Source: Dinoroseobacter sp. (GTDB lineage Bacteria; Pseudomonadota; Alphaproteobacteria; Rhodobacterales; Rhodobacteraceae). Taken from it: a stretch of DNA of 64,000 nucleotides. The stretch covers positions 236,753 to 300,752 of the forward strand of contig JAEPNN010000004.1 of assembly GCA_017643385.1 (NCBI GenBank), given 5' to 3'. The notes under the pieces are model-generated. The model saw only the letters and a program-made list of their open reading frames with translations, did not search any database and had not been told where the DNA came from. Below, one piece after another: positions 34,288 through 43,663 of the stretch. Positions within the stretch are counted from its first letter, which is position 1. Every line of letters starts with the position of its first letter. The position numbers and the translations under genes were made by a program.

Positions 34288-34976
34288 AACCCTGATCGGC
34301 GCAGCAAAACGCGCGGAGTTCGCGCGAGTATGCCAAGATCGCGGGCAAAGCTTCTGCGTCGCGCATATTCGACATCCATTGCGATCCTCGCATTATAATC
34401 GACGTCATTGCGCCCCGACACCTGCCAGGCGCCCGTGATGCCCGGGCGCACGGATAAATATGCGTATTTTGCGCGTCCGTATCTTTCCAGCTCGTCCTTC
34501 GGAACTGGACGGGGACCGACAAAGCTCATGTCACCAGCCAGCACATTGAAAATCTGCGGCAGTTCATCCAGCGAGGTCTTACGAAGAACCCGCCCCAACC
34601 GTGTCACCCGCGGGTCATTGCGCAGCTTCACATCGCGTTCCCACTCTGCACGGGCCGCAGGATCATGGGCCAGTATCGCAGGTAGGCCTAAGTCCGCTTC
34701 CGGAACCATTGTACGCAGCTTCAGGCAATCAAACATCACCCCGCGCCGACCAACGCGGGCATGGCTAAAAAACCCAGTACCATGCCTTCCTGCGGATACG
34801 CGTATCATCGCCCATAAAACGATGATGATCGGCAGAACCAGCGGCAAGAGCAGCATCGCAAGAAGCAGATCGAAGGCGCGTTTGAGATCAACACCCCCAC
34901 GGCGATTTTCCGGGTACGCTGCAGAAGCAATCACGCGCTGAGACGAGTTAGATTGAGACGCAAAATCACTTGGCAT
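34284..34976 (-). CDS. Bacterial sugar transferase (ExoY/WcaJ type)
   Basis: The 230-residue protein starts with a polar stretch, then a membrane segment (about residues 37-62). The cytoplasmic phosphoglycosyl transferase domain follows: FDCLKLRTM, RKTSLDELPQIFNVLAGDMSFVGPRP, and VRPGITGAWQVSGRND are all hallmarks. It would place the first sugar phosphate on undecaprenyl phosphate for exopolysaccharide or O-antigen. It stands alone here; no glycosyltransferase operon adjoins it, though the beta-helix protein 6 kb away might belong to the same surface polysaccharide. Confidence 0.9.
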   Translation of the reverse strand: MPSDFASQSNSSQRVIASAAYPENRRGGVDLKRAFDLLLAMLLLPLVLPIIIVLWAMIRVSAGRHGTGFFSHARVGRRGVMFDCLKLRTMVPEADLGLPAILAHDPAARAEWERDVKLRNDPRVTRLGRVLRKTSLDELPQIFNVLAGDMSFVGPRPVPKDELERYGRAKYAYLSVRPGITGAWQVSGRNDVDYNARIAMDVEYARRRSFARDLGILARTPRVLLRRSGF

Positions 34977-35052
34977 CTACACGCTCCTACGAATTTAAGC
35001 CCGCAGCAACGCTAGAAAGTCGAGATTACGATTCAGTTAATGACTGAAATGT

Positions 35053-35129
35053 TGGCGATCCCGGAAGGACTCGAACCCTCAGCCTGCTGATTAGAAGTCA
35101 GCTGCTCTATCCAGTTGAGCTACGGGACC
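35053..35129 (-). tRNA. tRNA-Arg (anticodon TCT)
   Basis: A 77-base cloverleaf on the minus strand: acceptor GGTCCCG pairs with CGGGATC, the anticodon stem-loop is CTGACTTCTAATCAG with anticodon TCT, and the T arm contains GGTTCGAGTCC. Discriminator G and CCA are encoded. It reads AGA/AGG. No integrase or duplicated 3' end lies nearby. Confidence 0.96.
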
Positions 35130-35170
35130 GCTGGCCCGGTTGTGCGGCGAAAATCACCTATGGGCAAGAC

Positions 35171-35635
35171 CTAGAGTGCCTTGGTCATGAAAACACTCAA
35201 AGGATCCTCACCATAATCACCGAAGGGTGGGCACTCTTCAAACCCATAGCGCAGGTAAAGACCACGCGCGGCAGCGAACACGTCCTCAACGCCAGTCTCA
35301 AGGTTCACCCGATGCATTCCTTCCGCGCGCGCGGCCTCAAGAAGCGCATCAAGCAAGGCCTTTGACGCCCCTTTGCCACGCGCTTCGGCTGCAACATGCA
35401 TCGACTTTAGTTCACCAACGCCAGGTTCTAACGGCTTCAGCGCGCCGATCCCGATCACCTCATCCCCATCGCTCAGCGAATAAAGCGTGGCACCCGCTGC
35501 AGTCAGTTCGGACGCCTCCATTACGTGACAGCTTTCAGGAGGCGACGTATCCCGCATCAATTTGAAATGACGCGCAATCAGCGCCGCAACTGCAGGCCGC
35601 AAAGGATCATCAGGTTGAAGGGTGTAGCCGCTCAA
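35171..35635 (-). CDS. GNAT-family N-acetyltransferase
   Basis: This 154-residue protein is a single GNAT domain. [28 protein letters not shown] carries the acetyl-CoA motif (R/Q-x-x-G-x-G/A), and MHRVNLETG...[19 protein letters not shown] is the C-terminal family block. It resembles YhbS/PhnO-like small acetyltransferases; the acceptor is unknown. Its start overlaps the stop of the NDUFS4-like gene by 4 bp, so the two form a unit, and it ends 42 bp from the tRNA-Arg gene on the same strand. Confidence 0.85.
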   Translation of the reverse strand: MSGYTLQPDDPLRPAVAALIARHFKLMRDTSPPESCHVMEASELTAAGATLYSLSDGDEVIGIGALKPLEPGVGELKSMHVAAEARGKGASKALLDALLEAARAEGMHRVNLETGVEDVFAAARGLYLRYGFEECPPFGDYGEDPLSVFMTKAL

Positions 35636-35943
35636 TGCGTCCAGGCGCCACGACGGTCGGTGGCGAAGTTCTCACCATAGCCGCGCGAACGGATGTTTGG
35701 CTTGCGCTTCTTGGGTTCAGTCACAACGACCTCGATACCTCTGGATTTGGCGTAATCCATCGCAGCTTCCTTGCTGTCGAAACGCAGCTTGACTTGACTG
35801 TTCATGTCATCGGAGCTGGTCCAGCCCATCAACGGGTCCACATTTCGTGCGCTCGCCGGGGCAAATTCCAATACCCAGTTCTTCGTTTTTGCGGTGCCCG
35901 ATTGCATAGCGTTGCGGGCGGGCTGGTAAATGCGTGCGCGCAT
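35632..35943 (-). CDS. NDUFS4-like complex I accessory subunit
   Basis: The 103-residue protein matches the 'ETC complex I subunit conserved region' family, the bacterial relative of the mitochondrial 18-kDa subunit NDUFS4. Marks are [21 protein letters not shown], the block [16 protein letters not shown], and the basic C-terminal [17 protein letters not shown]. In alphaproteobacteria it binds the peripheral arm of NADH:quinone oxidoreductase and is often encoded away from the nuo operon, as here. It lies upstream of and coupled to the GNAT gene. Confidence 0.9.
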   Translation of the reverse strand: MRARIYQPARNAMQSGTAKTKNWVLEFAPASARNVDPLMGWTSSDDMNSQVKLRFDSKEAAMDYAKSRGIEVVVTEPKKRKPNIRSRGYGENFATDRRGAWTH

Positions 35944-36200
35944 GGGATCACTCCGTTCGTCGTTAAGTCGGTTGAACCTCAGATCGCTTTCATACGCAAG
36001 GCGTCAGTTTGTCTGCAGGTGCGATCGCAAACCGATTATCGCTTTGGTCTGCGGCACCCACATGACGCCTGCCAAAGCGAAGGTCGGTGTTTGGTTTCGG
36101 ACAGGGTCTACCAGCACCGCCAAAATCCCATGTCAGCGCCGTGACAAAACAACCCCAACTCTCCCTTGCCCTTCGGGATGCTTGATCCAATCTTAGGCAC

Positions 36201-38402
36201 ATGACTCGGACAGATCTCACCATCCCCACCCAGCCGATTCTCAATAGCCCGGCCGAGGATCCCAAAACACGCGCCAAGCTCGAAGGTGGTGTGCAATTCA
36301 TGCTCAACACCGAATTCGATCCTGCGGGGGACCAGCCAACAGCGATTGCAGAGCTCTCTGCCGGTATTAAGGACGGAGAACGTGATCAGGTTCTGCTTGG
36401 TGCAACAGGTACCGGTAAGACATTCACGATGGCCAAGATCATCGAGGCGACCCAACGCCCTGCCATTATCCTCGCACCGAACAAAACACTCGCAGCGCAG
36501 CTTTATGGTGAATTCAAGGGCTTCTTTCCCGACAACGCGGTGGAATACTTCGTGAGCTATTATGATTACTATCAGCCAGAGGCTTATGTTGCCCGGTCAG
36601 ATACGTATATCGAGAAAGAAAGCCAGATAAACGAACAGATTGACCGAATGCGTCACTCGGCGACACGCGCGCTTTTGGAACGTGATGACGTCATCATCGT
36701 GGCCTCTGTGTCTTGCATCTACGGCATTGGATCAGTCGAAACCTACGGGGCGATGACCCAGGATCTTGAAGCCGGAAAAATGTATGATCAGCGTGGCGTG
36801 ATTGCTGATCTCGTGGCCCAACAATACCGGCGCAATGACCAGGCCTTTCAGCGTGGCTCATTCCGCGTACGCGGCGATAGTCTGGAGGTCTGGCCGGCGC
36901 ACCTCGAAGACCGTGCCCTACGATTTTCCTTCTTCGGGGAAGAGCTTGAGAGCATCACCGAGTTTGACCCATTGACTGGCGCCAAAGAAGGCACCCGAGA
37001 CCGCGTGCGTATTTATGCAAACTCGCATTATGTGACGCCACGCCCAACAATGCAGCAAGCTGTTGTTTCTATTAAAAAAGAACTCAGAATGCGGTTGGAC
37101 CAACTCGTGTCAGAAGGCAAACTTCTGGAAGCGCAGCGTTTGGAACAGCGCACCAACTTTGACATCGAAATGCTCGAGGCCACGGGTGTTTGCAACGGGA
37201 TCGAAAACTACTCGCGTTATCTGACAGGCCGTGCACCGGGCGAACCACCGCCCACGTTGTTTGAATACATCCCCGACAACGCGATTGTTTTTGCCGACGA
37301 ATCTCACGTCTCTGTTCCTCAGATCGGCGGGATGTATCGCGGCGACTATCGGCGCAAGTTCACATTGGCCGAACATGGGTTCCGCCTGCCATCCTGCATG
37401 GATAACCGCCCCCTGAAGTTCGAGGAATGGGACGCTATGCGCCCACAGTCGATCTTCGTTTCGGCCACGCCAGCGTCGTGGGAGATGGAACAGACCGGCG
37501 GCGTCTTCACCGAACAGGTGATCCGCCCCACAGGCCTGCTTGATCCGTTGGTCGAGATCCGGCCTGTCGAAATGCAAGTGGATGATCTGCTCGACGAGGT
37601 CCGGCGCGTCACCGCAAGCGGCTACCGGACTTTGGTCACCACACTGACCAAGCGAATGGCTGAAGACCTGACCGAATACCTGCACGAACAGGGCATAAAG
37701 GTGCGCTATATGCATTCGGACATCGACACGCTTGAGCGGATCGAGATTTTGCGTGACCTACGTCTGGGCGCCTTTGATGTGCTGGTAGGGATCAACCTGC
37801 TGCGCGAAGGTCTCGACATCCCTGAATGCGGGCTGGTGGCCATCCTGGATGCCGACAAAGAAGGTTTCCTGCGCTCAGAAACCTCGCTGGTACAAACCAT
37901 CGGACGCGCGGCGCGGAACGCGGATGGTCGGGTCATCATGTATGCCGACAAGATCACCGGCTCCATGGAGCGCGCGATGCGCGAAACTGATCGCCGCCGG
38001 GCGAAGCAGATTGCCTACAACGAAGAACACGGAATCACACCTGAGACCGTGAAAAAGAACGTCGAGGACGTTTTGGCCGGTCTCTATCAAGGCGATGTCG
38101 ACATGAACCGCGTCACCGCAAAGGTCGAGAAACCTCTTGCTGGGGCAAACCTGCAAGCCGTACTGGACGGGCTAAGAACAGATATGCGCAAAGCGGCAGA
38201 AAACCTCGAATTCGAAGAAGCCGCGCGGCTACGGGATGAGATCAAGCGGCTCGAAACTGTCGATCTGGTCGTGTCCGACGACCCACTGGCACGTCAGACG
38301 GCGGTGGATCAGGCGGTGAGCGACGCCAATAAGATGAGCGGGCGCAGCACTGCAGGGCGTCCGGGGCAGCGCGGTGGGAACGTGAAGCGCAAGCGCCGTT
38401 AG
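36201..38402 (+). CDS. uvrB: Excinuclease ABC subunit B
   Basis: UvrB checks and opens damaged DNA in nucleotide excision repair with UvrA and UvrC. Residues 67-74 are Walker A (GATGTGKT); [16 protein letters not shown] is the damage-probing beta-hairpin. The helicase motif block ending in [11 protein letters not shown] and a C-terminal UVR domain ([19 protein letters not shown]) complete the family layout. The length, 733, includes about 35 extra N-terminal residues before [11 protein letters not shown], so the true start may be a little later. No alphaproteobacterial SOS box (GTTC-N7-GTTC) was found upstream. Confidence 0.96.
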   Translation: MTRTDLTIPTQPILNSPAEDPKTRAKLEGGVQFMLNTEFDPAGDQPTAIAELSAGIKDGERDQVLLGATGTGKTFTMAKIIEATQRPAIILAPNKTLAAQLYGEFKGFFPDNAVEYFVSYYDYYQPEAYVARSDTYIEKESQINEQIDRMRHSATRALLERDDVIIVASVSCIYGIGSVETYGAMTQDLEAGKMYDQRGVIADLVAQQYRRNDQAFQRGSFRVRGDSLEVWPAHLEDRALRFSFFGEELESITEFDPLTGAKEGTRDRVRIYANSHYVTPRPTMQQAVVSIKKELRMRLDQLVSEGKLLEAQRLEQRTNFDIEMLEATGVCNGIENYSRYLTGRAPGEPPPTLFEYIPDNAIVFADESHVSVPQIGGMYRGDYRRKFTLAEHGFRLPSCMDNRPLKFEEWDAMRPQSIFVSATPASWEMEQTGGVFTEQVIRPTGLLDPLVEIRPVEMQVDDLLDEVRRVTASGYRTLVTTLTKRMAEDLTEYLHEQGIKVRYMHSDIDTLERIEILRDLRLGAFDVLVGINLLREGLDIPECGLVAILDADKEGFLRSETSLVQTIGRAARNADGRVIMYADKITGSMERAMRETDRRRAKQIAYNEEHGITPETVKKNVEDVLAGLYQGDVDMNRVTAKVEKPLAGANLQAVLDGLRTDMRKAAENLEFEEAARLRDEIKRLETVDLVVSDDPLARQTAVDQAVSDANKMSGRSTAGRPGQRGGNVKRKRR

Positions 38403-38439
38403 CCTGTTTTTCCCGGATGCCCTCAGACGAGGTCCGCGC

Positions 38440-38709
38440 CTACTCCCGCGCTTCGATCACTGCGATGATCTCGTTGGCCCATTCACCGATCACTGGCACG
38501 AAATCGATGCTCGACAGCATATAGACCAAAACGGAGACCAGTAGGGTCGCCCCAACAACCGACCCCAATCCAAGCGCAAGGCCGCGCAAAAAATTGTACC
38601 AGAGCAATCCAAACCACGTGGCCTGACTTCGCAGAAACCTCTGATCATTCAGCTTCGCGATTTCTAAGCGCAATGCATCTACTTCTTCCGCCAAATTCTC
38701 GCTTCGCAC
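38440..38709 (-). CDS. DUF5665 small membrane protein
   Basis: This 89-residue protein has a short N-terminal helix (ENLAEEVDALRLEIAKLND), a membrane segment (about residues 45-67, LALGLGSVVGATLLVSVLVYML) and a short end. LLWYNFLRGLALGLGSVVG is typical of DUF5665. The function is unknown. It is a single gene between convergent uvrB and the divergent secreted-protein gene. The start at 38709 lies 44 bp from that gene, so they share a promoter region. Confidence 0.7.
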   Translation of the reverse strand: MRSENLAEEVDALRLEIAKLNDQRFLRSQATWFGLLWYNFLRGLALGLGSVVGATLLVSVLVYMLSSIDFVPVIGEWANEIIAVIEARE

Positions 38710-38753
38710 CTGTGCCCCTTTCCAAAATTGCGGCCTGCTCTAAAGTTTAAAGC

Positions 38754-39185
38754 ATGCGCATTTCATTCGTCTTCGGCCTTCTCTTCGCCTTCCCCGCTCA
38801 TGCTTGGGAAGCCGCGATTGGAACAATTTGCACCCTGAGCCATGACACCGCTCAGGCTGAGGTCGTGCTGACATACGACCCCTCCAGGCCACTCTACTCC
38901 ATCACGCTCACCCGCAAAGACGCAACTTGGTCCCCGGCACCTATTTTCGGAATGGCCTTCGCAGATCGTGTACCCAATACGATCACCACACCAATGCATC
39001 AGCTCAGTGATGACAACCGAGCCTTGACGGTCACAGATCGCGGCTTCGGAAACGTTCTCGACGGATTGCAGTTCAATGATCAGGCGATTGCGTTTCTCGG
39101 CGATCAGGCCATCAGCATCGATCTCGACGGCGCCGCACCCGAGGTTCAGGCCTTTCGCGAATGTCGTCCCATACCGCTTGCGTGA
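38754..39185 (+). CDS. Hypothetical secreted protein (143 aa)
   Basis: Residues 1-17 (MRISFVFGLLFAFPAHA) form a signal peptide, so the mature protein is periplasmic or secreted. The rest is polar with two cysteines (TICTLSHD and FRECRPIPL, at the two ends) that could form a disulfide. The family is not recognised. The ends of this and the convergent monooxygenase-like gene are adjacent with no gap (39185/39186). Confidence 0.65.
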   Translation: MRISFVFGLLFAFPAHAWEAAIGTICTLSHDTAQAEVVLTYDPSRPLYSITLTRKDATWSPAPIFGMAFADRVPNTITTPMHQLSDDNRALTVTDRGFGNVLDGLQFNDQAIAFLGDQAISIDLDGAAPEVQAFRECRPIPLA

Positions 39186-39503
39186 TCAGAAAACGTCGAC
39201 AACATCATACATCACCGGCTCAAATGATCGGCACAGCGTGTTGATCTCGCGATTACGCCTTCGCATTTCTCCGGACCGTAGCATCGCCAGAAAATCTTCG
39301 CGGCGATCCCATTTGGAATAGTTTGCGATCCGCGTCTGGGCATCGTTCATGTGTAACGCCGCAGATCGAAACCCGGGCTGCTTGGAGATGTATTCTCGAT
39401 AGGCAGCTTGTAGCGCGTCCATCAGGTCCGCAGCCGTCCCAGGGGTCATTTCAAAAGTGGTCAGAACGGTCTGACCGTCGAAATCCGACTTGATCTGTGG
39501 CAT
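39186..39503 (-). CDS. Antibiotic biosynthesis monooxygenase (ABM) domain protein
   Basis: The 105-residue protein is a single ferredoxin-like ABM domain: an opening strand TVLTTFEMTPGTAADLMDALQAAYREYISKQPGFRSAALHMND, then IANYSKWDRREDFLAML. Such proteins are small monooxygenases, isomerases or heme-degrading enzymes; the substrate here is unknown. ATG 39503 has GAAGGAG 7 bp upstream; 18 in-frame codons before it were dropped. It stands alone. Confidence 0.78.
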   Translation of the reverse strand: MPQIKSDFDGQTVLTTFEMTPGTAADLMDALQAAYREYISKQPGFRSAALHMNDAQTRIANYSKWDRREDFLAMLRSGEMRRRNREINTLCRSFEPVMYDVVDVF

Positions 39504-39656
39504 GGGGTCTCCTTCTGTTGCCACCACGCTAGCACATTCCGGTAGCCATCCACGCATTTGATGCCTCGGGGCGCAGACGTGAAGTATTGAAAACTTACAA
39601 TCAGGCAGGTCACCGAAAACCGGAGGCCAGCAATACAGCTCTGTAAATCTGCTGAA

Positions 39657-40064
39657 TCAGCGCACAACATGCACAGCGCATGGTGCATGCCGCACAGTGC
39701 GCGCTGCGGTCGAACCAAGGAAGTTATCCTGCAATCCCGGCCGATGACTTGCGATCACTATAAGGTCGACACCGTTATCTTCTGTGAATTCCACAATGGT
39801 ACGACCTGAATGGCCGTGGACGGCAGCAACTTTGATATCAGTTGCAGCACCTATGACTTCGGATACTGCATCGGCGATACCGTCTGCCTGATGGATCGCA
39901 TGATCCACTGGCAGACACTCGGTTGCATAGCTGGGCAAGTGCTCAATAACGTTCAGCACGCTGATCATCCCAACAACTGCCAGCAGTGCCCGTGCAATGT
40001 TAGGCGCAGCGTTCGTATCGCGTTCATGGTCGAGGGCGATCGGAACAATGATATTGTTGTAGAT
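39657..40064 (-). CDS. Universal stress protein (UspA family), apparent ATC start
   Basis: Read from 40064 the frame gives YNNIIVPIALDHERDTNAAP, the standard N-terminal strand and ATP loop of UspA proteins. It ends with VIASHRPGLQDNFLGSTAARTVRHAPCAVHVVR, the conserved G-S/T-x nucleotide site. The first codon is ATC where relatives have ATG, with AAGGGA 8 bp upstream. The next ATG (39968) would remove the first 32 residues, including the nucleotide-binding strand. So either ATC is the start, the gene is damaged, or the base is wrong. Full-length product: 135 residues. Confidence 0.75.
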   Translation of the reverse strand: MYNNIIVPIALDHERDTNAAPNIARALLAVVGMISVLNVIEHLPSYATECLPVDHAIHQADGIADAVSEVIGAATDIKVAAVHGHSGRTIVEFTEDNGVDLIVIASHRPGLQDNFLGSTAARTVRHAPCAVHVVR

Positions 40065-40176
40065 GTAAGTATTCCCTTTAAAGGTATATCTGCGTCATAG
40101 CACTTGCGGGCCCCCTGTACTTTGACCCACATCAAATTGCGTTTTGATTTCTGATTGCTTGGCAAAGGTTGGCTCT

Positions 40177-40671
40177 ATGGCAGACAAAATCCCTTCCCCG
40201 ATCCGTCCGACAGATGACGAGGCACGCGCACTGGGACGCACCCTTATCGACAACGCCCGCTTTGGCGCGCTCGGGGTTATCGATCCCGAAACGAATGCGC
40301 CGATGGTCAGCCGCATTGCCGTCGGAACAGATGATACAGGCTGCCCTGTGACGCTAATTTCTGATCTCAGCCATCACACCAAAGCGCTCCGCGTTTTACC
40401 TTCAGCATCTTTACTTCTGGGAGAACCTGGTGAGAAGGGTGATCCGCTCACGCATCCTCGCATCACGTTGCAAGTGAAAGCGGACTTTCTATCGCGCAAC
40501 TGCAAGGCCTTTCCCGACCTTCGCACGCACTATTTAGAGCAGCACCCGAAAGCCAAGCTCTACATTGATTTTACAGACTTTCAGCTTGTGCACTTGCGTG
40601 TGACCTCAGCCATGCTCAATGGTGGGTTCGGCAAAGCCTTCCTCCTAAAGCCGTCGGATCTGAACCTATGA
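40177..40671 (+). CDS. HugZ / PPOx-type split-barrel flavin or heme protein
   Basis: The 164-residue protein fits the pyridoxamine-phosphate-oxidase-like split barrel of the HugZ branch. RTLIDNARFGALGVIDPETNAPMVSRIAV is the first strand pair, LISDLSHHTKALRVLPSASLLLGEPGEKGDPLTHPRITLQ the core, and GGFGKAFLL the end. Members bind FMN or heme and some cut heme oxidatively. ATG 40177 has AAAGG about 10 bp upstream; 11 earlier codons were dropped. The stop overlaps the next gene by 4 bp. Confidence 0.82.
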   Translation: MADKIPSPIRPTDDEARALGRTLIDNARFGALGVIDPETNAPMVSRIAVGTDDTGCPVTLISDLSHHTKALRVLPSASLLLGEPGEKGDPLTHPRITLQVKADFLSRNCKAFPDLRTHYLEQHPKAKLYIDFTDFQLVHLRVTSAMLNGGFGKAFLLKPSDLNL

Positions 40672-41159
40672 ACTACGCCCATGTTATGCTGGGGGCGAAA
40701 GTCAGCGCGTCAGGTATGCCCAGCAATGCCCTCCGGCGGCGCGCATGGACTGCCGCGCAAGAAGCACTTTCCGGGCGTGCCGAGTTTATGATCCTCTCTG
40801 GCGGAGGTGTTCCAAGCGAAGCCATGGTCGCGCTTGAGCTGTTAAAGGATGAGCGCGTGCCCCCCGAAATGGTTCATCTGGAAGAAGATGCATCCACGAC
40901 ATTTGAAAACATTACCCATTCGTGGGAAATCGCCCAAGCGTTCGGGTATGATGGGTTGATCTTGGTCAGCGATGGATACCATCTGCCACGCGCGCGCATG
41001 GCCGCCAAAATTCTTGGAATTCCCGTTCTGGGCCTTGCCGTGCTTGGTGAGGTTCTTCCCTCACCTCCTCTGGATAAGCTTCAGGCAATTGCGCGCGAAA
41101 TCCTCGCGACGCCAGGCACAATGTCCAAGGCGCTTAGCCACCGCCTTGGATTGGCTTGA
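40668..41159 (+). CDS. YdcF-like DUF218 protein
   Basis: This 163-residue protein has the DUF218 (YdcF) fold: the N-terminal ILSGGGVPSEAMVALELL block, then VHLEEDASTTFENI, and ILVSDGYHLPRARMAAKILG. The SanA/YdcF family is linked to cell-envelope functions and SAM binding has been reported for one member, but no reaction is settled. There is no membrane anchor here, unlike many family members. It overlaps the HugZ-like gene by 4 bp and is followed by a hairpin. Confidence 0.85.
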   Translation: MNYAHVMLGAKVSASGMPSNALRRRAWTAAQEALSGRAEFMILSGGGVPSEAMVALELLKDERVPPEMVHLEEDASTTFENITHSWEIAQAFGYDGLILVSDGYHLPRARMAAKILGIPVLGLAVLGEVLPSPPLDKLQAIAREILATPGTMSKALSHRLGLA

Positions 41160-41166
41160 CCGCGTG

Positions 41167-41190
41167 ACCCCGCGACGGCAGTCGCGGGGT
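41167..41190. terminator. Hairpin between the YdcF-like and beta-helix genes
   Basis: ACCCCGCGAC and GTCGCGGGGT pair perfectly (10 bp) around a GGCA loop, between convergent stops at 41159 and 41219. No T run follows on either strand, so termination efficiency is doubtful, but the position suits a shared terminator. Confidence 0.55.
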
Positions 41191-41218
41191 CCAGCAGCGT
41201 TATCAGCTGGTGCAGCAC

Positions 41219-43507
41219 CTAAATCGGGTTATCCATCCGACCAGTCACATGGACCTTGCCTTTTACAGGATCGGGGAAGTTCATGCGACACTGCGACCTG
41301 TCAGGGCCATAGTTGAAGTTGAAGCTCATCATCGGGAACACTTCGTTGTTTGAAGTGTTGCGCAGGAACCCTTCCACCACCGCTCCTTCAATGCGGCGCA
41401 GATCGCCTTCGAACGGCAGGTATCCGGCAAACTCCAGCACCCAGTTTTTTTCCGTCGCGGTCCTCTCGAAGGTCAGCGTCACCGGATTGACCGTGATTTG
41501 ATCGACATTATTGAAAGTGTTCCCGTCAAACGTGACGTTCCGCATGCGACCAGCGTCAAGGGTCGCGATACTGTCATCGACCTTCTCAACCCTGTCTATC
41601 CGCACATCGAGGGATCTGAAAACATTGTTGGTCACCGACAGACCGTGCACGAAGTGCCCCGGCCCGTTTGGTTTGATGGACAGAAAGCTGAAGAGCGTGC
41701 TGCCGTTGTTCAAAGTGAAGATATTGTCCGAAAGTGTGAGACCACCAAACGAGTACTCGGCAGAAAAGTCGGGAAACGCATCGTGCTCGTTGCTCCACTC
41801 AATGAAGCTGTTGTCGATGTAGTTCCCGGTAACGGTGGTTTTCAGATTCAATTCCGTGAAGATCAGTCCAGCCGTACGCAAAGCTGTGCCTGCCGAGTCT
41901 CCCTGAAACCAGTGGTTTCCGATGATCACGTGTCCGCTGCCATGCAAAACAAGGAAGTGCTTGAACCGAACGGCACGCGAATTTCGTATCTTCGCGTCGT
42001 TTGCGTTCACATTGATACCAATGCTTTCTCGCGTCGCGACATCCTGATGCAGCTCGCTTGAGATGAAGTTGCATCGGTCGACCAACATTCCCTGACATCC
42101 CCAGCCGATCGATGTGATCGCACGATCCTTCGGCTTGGTGAAATCGCAATCACGGCAATGGAATATGTCCCCATCGGTCGCCAGCATGATCGCTGACGCG
42201 ACCCCGTTGCAGCGGAAATCGACCTCCTGAAAGATGAATTTTGCAACCCGGTCGAAGCTCATGAAGTCGATAAGATACTTGAAGCGCGTGAACGTGTAAG
42301 TCTGAGTCCCCGCTGCATCATATAGTGGTTGGCTCAACGTGATCCGGCCCGAAGCATTGTTCTTGTCCCGAACATAAACCTCACGTCCGACCCCGTTGGC
42401 CTGCACGAGCGAGCCTATTTGGATTTGCGAAATGTTTGAAACATTGGTCAGCTCAAGGGGTGAGCTTGTAGAATAAGTCGCGCTCGAGGTGACAGTTTCC
42501 GGATCCCAATCAGATCCGGCCCATGCATTGAATTGACCATTTCGAATGACTTTACGGATTGTTGAATCTGTTTGGTTGCCAACGATGGCATGCATGTCCA
42601 AAGGCGATGTTACTTTCAAACTCCGCCCACAAAGATCCAGCGCTTCATGTTCATTAGAATTGAAGAACGCCTGTACGGCTTTCTGGAATGCCAGCATCTC
42701 GTCGCCAAAGGCATCGTAATACGTGTCGAGATTGAAGTTCCGGAGGATATGCAGACGCTTGTCATCCGGCATTATCACCTGACCCGAAAATCGGACTTCT
42801 GAGGACATCGTGACGTGATCTCCCAGAAAGTATGTCCCCTTTGGTACCAAGACACGCTGACCATTTGCAGCAGTGTCGGCCGCCTCAAACGCAGCGCTAT
42901 CGTCGGTTGAACCGTCTCCAATCGCCCCAAAATCCCGCACATCGACCCAGTCCATCATATCGCGCTGGAAGACATGGGTTACATCGTCAATCCGGATATT
43001 CTCGATCCTTACAACACCACCCGTTGCGCCTTCGAGATCGAGACCAAAGTGTCCATAAAGCGGTTGTAGTCCCCAAGGCATATCGACACCACCACGCGTC
43101 CCAGTGCCAACGATCGCCGATACCTCCACCACTTCACCATATGTAGTCAGCGCTGTGACAGGTCCTTGTTCAATAAGGTAGCTGACATGGGTGCCCGACG
43201 CCCCTGCCCAACCGCCTATTCGGGCCGTAGGCAGGTTGCCCGACATCGCCTTGATCCGGACCGATACCCTCAGATAGCAGCCCGGTAAGATCGGTGTCTC
43301 GCCCTTGTAGCGCACGCGCGTCAGCGCACTTTGTTTCAAGATCTCAAGACAACTACCAAAATCTCCGTCGGATGGGACAATCGCTGCATTGGACTTGTTA
43401 TGCCAGTCTGCGGTCGGTGGTGTACCGTTGCCTTGGCTCCAATCCCGCAAATCTTCATCAAATGCGGGTGGCATCAGTTGCAGACTTTCGGTGACTGCCT
43501 TGTTCAT
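41219..43507 (-). CDS. Right-handed beta-helix (pectate-lyase-3 type) protein, 762 aa
   Basis: The N-terminal third looks like a beta-sandwich, perhaps carbohydrate-binding. Then DWVDVRDFGAIGDGSTDDSAAFEAA, the opening of pectate-lyase-3/GH28-related beta-helices, is followed by roughly 450 residues of Asn/Asp-rich strands typical of a parallel beta-helix. The end (GPDRSQCRMNFPD) forms a small separate cap. There is no signal peptide or membrane segment, so export by another route, or a spike-like role, must be considered. ATG 43507 has GAGG 6 bp upstream. It stands alone. Confidence 0.8.
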   Translation of the reverse strand: MNKAVTESLQLMPPAFDEDLRDWSQGNGTPPTADWHNKSNAAIVPSDGDFGSCLEILKQSALTRVRYKGETPILPGCYLRVSVRIKAMSGNLPTARIGGWAGASGTHVSYLIEQGPVTALTTYGEVVEVSAIVGTGTRGGVDMPWGLQPLYGHFGLDLEGATGGVVRIENIRIDDVTHVFQRDMMDWVDVRDFGAIGDGSTDDSAAFEAADTAANGQRVLVPKGTYFLGDHVTMSSEVRFSGQVIMPDDKRLHILRNFNLDTYYDAFGDEMLAFQKAVQAFFNSNEHEALDLCGRSLKVTSPLDMHAIVGNQTDSTIRKVIRNGQFNAWAGSDWDPETVTSSATYSTSSPLELTNVSNISQIQIGSLVQANGVGREVYVRDKNNASGRITLSQPLYDAAGTQTYTFTRFKYLIDFMSFDRVAKFIFQEVDFRCNGVASAIMLATDGDIFHCRDCDFTKPKDRAITSIGWGCQGMLVDRCNFISSELHQDVATRESIGINVNANDAKIRNSRAVRFKHFLVLHGSGHVIIGNHWFQGDSAGTALRTAGLIFTELNLKTTVTGNYIDNSFIEWSNEHDAFPDFSAEYSFGGLTLSDNIFTLNNGSTLFSFLSIKPNGPGHFVHGLSVTNNVFRSLDVRIDRVEKVDDSIATLDAGRMRNVTFDGNTFNNVDQITVNPVTLTFERTATEKNWVLEFAGYLPFEGDLRRIEGAVVEGFLRNTSNNEVFPMMSFNFNYGPDRSQCRMNFPDPVKGKVHVTGRMDNPI

Positions 43508-43663
43508 CGCTGACCTCATCGTCATCGCACACGAACCCCGCCCAGAGCCAAGCGCAATGCCGTAGGTCTGGTTCAGATCCGATGCTCATTTGGGAAAATT
43601 GAGGCGAGAAAAGTCCCGCCCACAAGCTGTTAGAAACTTACACGTCCAATCATTGCGAAGGTG

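Noticed and set aside
35053..35129. tRNA-Arg as an integration site for a mobile element
   Set aside because: Both flanks hold chromosomal-type genes, no integrase or repeated 3' tRNA end is visible within the window.
35944..36200. SOS box in front of uvrB
   Set aside because: I looked for the alphaproteobacterial GTTC-N7-GTTC pattern and found only a single GTTC, so no LexA site is claimed.
35632..43507. Shared KNWVLEF segment in the NDUFS4-like protein and the beta-helix protein
   Set aside because: The match is only about seven residues with no similarity around it, so it is a chance coincidence rather than a shared domain.
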